From: an uncultured Collinsella sp.
Lineage (GTDB): Bacteria > Actinomycetota > Coriobacteriia > Coriobacteriales > Coriobacteriaceae
Direction of reading: 5' to 3'
Length of the DNA: 16,795 nt
Assembly: GCA_900549535.1 (NCBI GenBank)
Contig: UROR01000035.1
Span: 1-16,795, forward strand
The notes under the pieces were generated by a model. That model saw nothing but the letters and a program-made list of their open reading frames with translations, had not been told where the DNA came from and did not search any database. A program made the translations under genes and the position numbers. Every line of letters begins with the position of its first letter. Position 1 is the first letter of the stretch. Shown piece after piece: positions 14,879 through 16,795 of the stretch.

Positions 14879-15556
14879 ATGTCGCTGCGCGGTGGAATCG
14901 GTTTGCCCGAGCTTCCCATAAAAGAGGGCAAGGAGTTTCGGCTTGGCATTATGGGCGGCACATTCGACCCGATTCATTACGGGCACCTGGTGACTGCCGA
15001 GCAGGCGCGCGAGTCGCTCGACTTGGACGCTGTGCTCTTTATGCCGGCGGGCTCTCCCGCCTTTAAGCTTGACAAGCCGGTTACACCTGCCGAGGACCGT
15101 TATGCCATGACGGTCCTCGCCACCGCCGCGAACCCGGCCTTTTTGGCGAGCCGGTTCGAGATTGACCGTCCGGGTGTAACCTATACGGCCGATACGCTTC
15201 ATGCCCTTCGCGATTTTTACCCGCCGCAGGTAAAGCTCTACTTTATTACGGGCGCCGATGCGATTATCGATATTGTGACCTGGCATGATGCCGAACGAAT
15301 CGCTGAGCTTGCTACCTTTATTGCGGCGACGCGACCGGGCTTTGATATCGATACGGCGCGTGCCCGAATCAAAGAGTCGGGGCTGCCGTTCGACGTGCGC
15401 TATATTCAGATTCCGGCGCTAGCGATCAGCTCGACGAACATTCGTAAGCGAGTTGCCCGCGGCATGAGCGTGCGCTATCTTACGAGCGAGTCCGTGCTCG
15501 GCTACATTCGCAAGCGCAGTTTGTATGTCGATCTGGGTCAAGAAGATTTTGAGTGA
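14879..15556 (+). CDS. nadD: Nicotinate-nucleotide adenylyltransferase NadD
   Basis: NadD joins ATP and nicotinate mononucleotide to give deamido-NAD, the step before NAD synthetase. The 225-residue protein has the nucleotidyltransferase signature GGTFDPIHYGH at 26-36, with the catalytic-type HxGH motif H33-H36. It also has ISSTNIRKR from I183, matching the family's ATP-binding ISSTxIR motif. Residues 1-21 form a short extension before the core strand FRLGIMGG. ATG 14879 lies three bases after the obgE stop, and its ribosome binding site GGAGGG (14863-14868) is inside the obgE coding sequence, so the two are coupled. The stop overlaps the next start by one base. Confidence 0.97.
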   Translation: MSLRGGIGLPELPIKEGKEFRLGIMGGTFDPIHYGHLVTAEQARESLDLDAVLFMPAGSPAFKLDKPVTPAEDRYAMTVLATAANPAFLASRFEIDRPGVTYTADTLHALRDFYPPQVKLYFITGADAIIDIVTWHDAERIAELATFIAATRPGFDIDTARARIKESGLPFDVRYIQIPALAISSTNIRKRVARGMSVRYLTSESVLGYIRKRSLYVDLGQEDFE

Positions 15557-16176
15557 TGGGGGCTACGTTGTCGGTAGAGGATCAGTTTGAGGGCGATGAG
15601 CGCGCGCTGCTCAAGCGCATTCAAGAGCTGCTCGATGTTCGCATGAAAGATAAGCGCAAGCGCTATGTGCATTCGCTGGGTGTTGCCGAGACCGCACTTC
15701 ATCTGGCCGAGGTCTACGGCGTTGACCGCTTTGATGCGGCTGCCGCCGGCTTAATTCACGACTGGGACAAGGTTCTTTCCGATGACGAGCTCGTGGCCCG
15801 CGCGCTTCACTATGGCATCAAGGTTGCCGGCTCTCCTTCCGCCGCGACGCCGCTTTTGCATGGCCCTGTTGCCGCCTATGAGCTTCCGCAGCTTTTTCCC
15901 GAGCTGTCGCCGGCTGTTTTCCAGGCTGTCGACCGTCACACCGTGGGTGCCTGCGACATGACGCCGCTCGATATGGTGGTCTTTGTGGCAGATGCCATCG
16001 AGCCCAACCGTCACGGCGACTATGCCCAAGCGCTGCGCAAGATGGTGGGGGAGTCGACGCTTGACGAGTTGTTCTTCTCCTGTTTTGCGCAGGGTCTGGT
16101 CTATGTGATCCAGTCCGGGCGCTATCTTTATCCCACGGCTATTACGATTTACAACCATTACGCCCAGCTGCGCTAG
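15556..16176 (+). CDS. yqeK: HD-domain hydrolase YqeK (Ap4A hydrolase family)
   Basis: YqeK proteins are metal-dependent HD hydrolases that split diadenosine tetraphosphate symmetrically to ADP. The 206-residue product has the expected metal ligands: H39 in VHSLGVAETA, H68-D69 in LIHDWDK, H102 in LLHGPVAAYE, H128 in DRHTVG and D146 in FVADAIEPNR. It sits directly after nadD, the standard order in Gram-positive bacteria. ATG 15556 overlaps the nadD stop as TGATG. Alternatives are GTG 15553, one codon earlier, and TTG 15568, which has a run of G (15558-15562) as a possible ribosome binding site. No membrane segment is present. Confidence 0.94.
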   Translation: MGATLSVEDQFEGDERALLKRIQELLDVRMKDKRKRYVHSLGVAETALHLAEVYGVDRFDAAAAGLIHDWDKVLSDDELVARALHYGIKVAGSPSAATPLLHGPVAAYELPQLFPELSPAVFQAVDRHTVGACDMTPLDMVVFVADAIEPNRHGDYAQALRKMVGESTLDELFFSCFAQGLVYVIQSGRYLYPTAITIYNHYAQLR

Positions 16177-16191
16177 CTCGGGTGTGTCTAG

Positions 16192-16199
16192 AAAGAGGT
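16192..16199 (+). promoter_or_regulatory. Ribosome binding site that sets the rsfS start
   Basis: AAAGAGGT ends five bases before ATG 16205. The in-frame GTG at 16184 lies upstream of this site and has none of its own. Confidence 0.6.
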
Positions 16200-16204
16200 A
16201 TTCC

Positions 16205-16660
16205 ATGGCCGACGAGACCATGACTGACGAGCAGATTCTTAAGGATGTGGAGCACAAGAGTTTCGTTGCCACGTCCGACCGCACCGCCGCCTCGCTGTCC
16301 GCGAGCGGTGTCGCCGCCGAGGATGTCGCCCGCGCCGCCGCGCAGGCCGCCTACGACAAGAAGGGCGAGGACGTGCAGGTGCTCGACCTGACCGAGCTTT
16401 CCGACGTGTGCGACTACTTTGTGCTTGCCACCGGTACCAACAACCGCCAGGTCGATTCGATCGTCGACGAGATCGAGGAGAAGGTCGCCGAGGCTTGCGG
16501 CGAGCATCCGTTCTCCATCGAGGGCCGCGAGCAGAAGACCTGGATGCTCATGGACTACGGCTCGGTTGTCGTCCACATCTTCACTCCCGAAGCCCGCGAC
16601 TTCTACCGCCTAGAAAAGCTCTGGGGTGACGCCCCCCAGCTCCCCCTCAATCTCCTCTAG
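16205..16660 (+). CDS. rsfS: Ribosome silencing factor RsfS (DUF143)
   Basis: RsfS binds ribosomal protein uL14 on the large subunit and blocks joining of the subunits when nutrients are scarce. The family core is clear: DLTELSDVCDYFVLATGTNN, then RQVDSIVDEIEEKV, and the C-terminal WMLMDYGSVVVHIFTPEARD followed by FYRLEKLWGDAP. The product has 151 residues, against about 105-120 usually. The first 40 residues are an extra Ala/Thr/Asp-rich segment with low similarity to the family. ATG 16205 is chosen for its ribosome binding site. The gene lies 28 bases after yqeK, as in many Gram-positive bacteria, and is followed by a strong terminator. Confidence 0.96.
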   Translation: MADETMTDEQILKDVEHKSFVATSDRTAASLSASGVAAEDVARAAAQAAYDKKGEDVQVLDLTELSDVCDYFVLATGTNNRQVDSIVDEIEEKVAEACGEHPFSIEGREQKTWMLMDYGSVVVHIFTPEARDFYRLEKLWGDAPQLPLNLL

Positions 16661-16690
16661 TAGCTCATTTGATACGGGGCTTTTTAGCTA
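16659..16690 (+). repeat. AGTAGCT...AGCTA element, copy A
   Basis: This 32-base stretch starts on the last bases of the rsfS stop codon. It shares AGTAGCT, ATTTG, CGGGGCTTTTT and AGCTA, in the same order and nearly the same spacing, with a second copy at 16754-16786. Its ends form a short inverted repeat, TAGCT (16661-16665) and AGCTA (16686-16690). No coding function is visible. Confidence 0.7.
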
Positions 16691-16704
16691 GCTTCGCGCA
16701 TTTC

Positions 16705-16747
16705 GCCGGGCAGTTGCGGTTTTCCGCCCCTGCCCGGCTTTCTTTTT
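16705..16747 (+). terminator. Strong intrinsic terminator after rsfS
   Basis: GCCGGGCAG (16705-16713) pairs perfectly with CTGCCCGGC (16730-16738). Inside it GCGG (16716-16719) pairs with CCGC (16724-16727) across a TTTT loop, separated by a TT/CC internal mismatch. TTTCTTTTT (16739-16747) follows directly. This should end the transcript containing obgE, nadD, yqeK and rsfS. Confidence 0.9.
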
Positions 16748-16753
16748 GCCCAA

Positions 16754-16788
16754 AGTAGCTAATTTGGGCCGGGGCTTTTTTAGCTACT
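16754..16788 (+). repeat. AGTAGCT...AGCTA element, copy B, with inverted repeat ends
   Basis: Copy B has perfect 9-base inverted ends, AGTAGCTAA (16754-16762) and TTAGCTACT (16780-16788), around a core containing CGGGGCTTTTTT. A competing hairpin can form from GCCCAAA (16748-16754) and TTTGGGC (16763-16769). Those two structures share bases and exclude one another. Copy A is about 28 of 33 positions identical. Confidence 0.75.
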
Positions 16789-16795
16789 ACCTACC

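Noticed and set aside
13412..15286. 624-codon open frame on the minus strand opposite obgE and nadD
   Set aside because: The plus strand holds two unmistakable conserved genes here. Long antisense frames are expected in GC-rich coding DNA, and the translation shows no recognisable domain.
1..16795. Mobile elements, CRISPR, tRNA/rRNA or defence genes
   Set aside because: No transposase, integrase, spaced direct-repeat array, tRNA cloverleaf or defence-type domain was seen on either strand; every long plus-strand frame fits a housekeeping or hypothetical gene.

Overview
This window looks like ordinary chromosome from a high-GC actinobacterium of the class Coriobacteriia, most likely Collinsella or a close relative. 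That placement is an inference from the GC-rich third codon positions, the gene content and the gene order; no 16S or marker search was possible. The order resembles the shape/ribosome cluster known from Clostridia (mre genes, TIGR03960/DUF2344 pair, rplU, rpmA, obg, nadD, yqeK, rsfS). The min genes, rng, the bL27 protease gene prp/ysxB and yhbY, which often sit in that cluster, are absent here. All genes lie on the plus strand and coding density is very high. I see no mobile element, CRISPR array, tRNA or rRNA.

Region 1 (1-2925) holds the 3' part of a single-pass membrane protein of unknown function. It is followed by a cytoplasmic cyclophilin-type prolyl isomerase with its own sigma70-like promoter and a closely linked TPR protein with one membrane segment. 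A strong 14-bp hairpin closes the unit.

Region 2 (2930-12591) is one tight run of eight genes: mreB, mreC, mreD, a PBP2-type transpeptidase (mrdA), rodA, a DUF697-like protein, a radical SAM protein (TIGR03960-like) and its usual partner (DUF2344/TIGR03936-like). Gaps are 5-21 bases, and the last pair overlaps by 4. The first five genes make the elongasome, which inserts lateral-wall peptidoglycan: MreB filaments, the MreC/MreD adaptors, the PBP2 transpeptidase and the RodA glycosyltransferase. The last three have no established function, but their placement suggests co-expression with the elongasome.

Region 3 (12588-13392) is the rplU-rpmA ribosomal protein unit. It has a near-consensus promoter whose -35 box overlaps the stop codon of the previous gene, and it ends in a hairpin plus T-tract. 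Region 4 (13395-16660) is obgE-nadD-yqeK-rsfS: a ribosome-assembly GTPase, NAD synthesis, a dinucleotide polyphosphate hydrolase and a ribosome silencing factor. The rpmA terminator ends just before the obgE Shine-Dalgarno sequence, so obgE probably depends on read-through or on a promoter I cannot see. Downstream of rsfS, a strong terminator is bracketed by two copies of a 32-33 base AGTAGCT...AGCTA element, the most unusual non-coding feature here.

Five genes (TPR protein, mreB, mreC, the radical SAM gene, obgE) appear to start with TTG, each behind a well-placed Shine-Dalgarno sequence. I did not find a clearly new biological system. The best leads are the paired 3' elements, the DUF697-like protein and radical SAM pair riding in the elongasome operon, the double membrane anchor of PBP2, and the attenuator-like hairpin before obgE.
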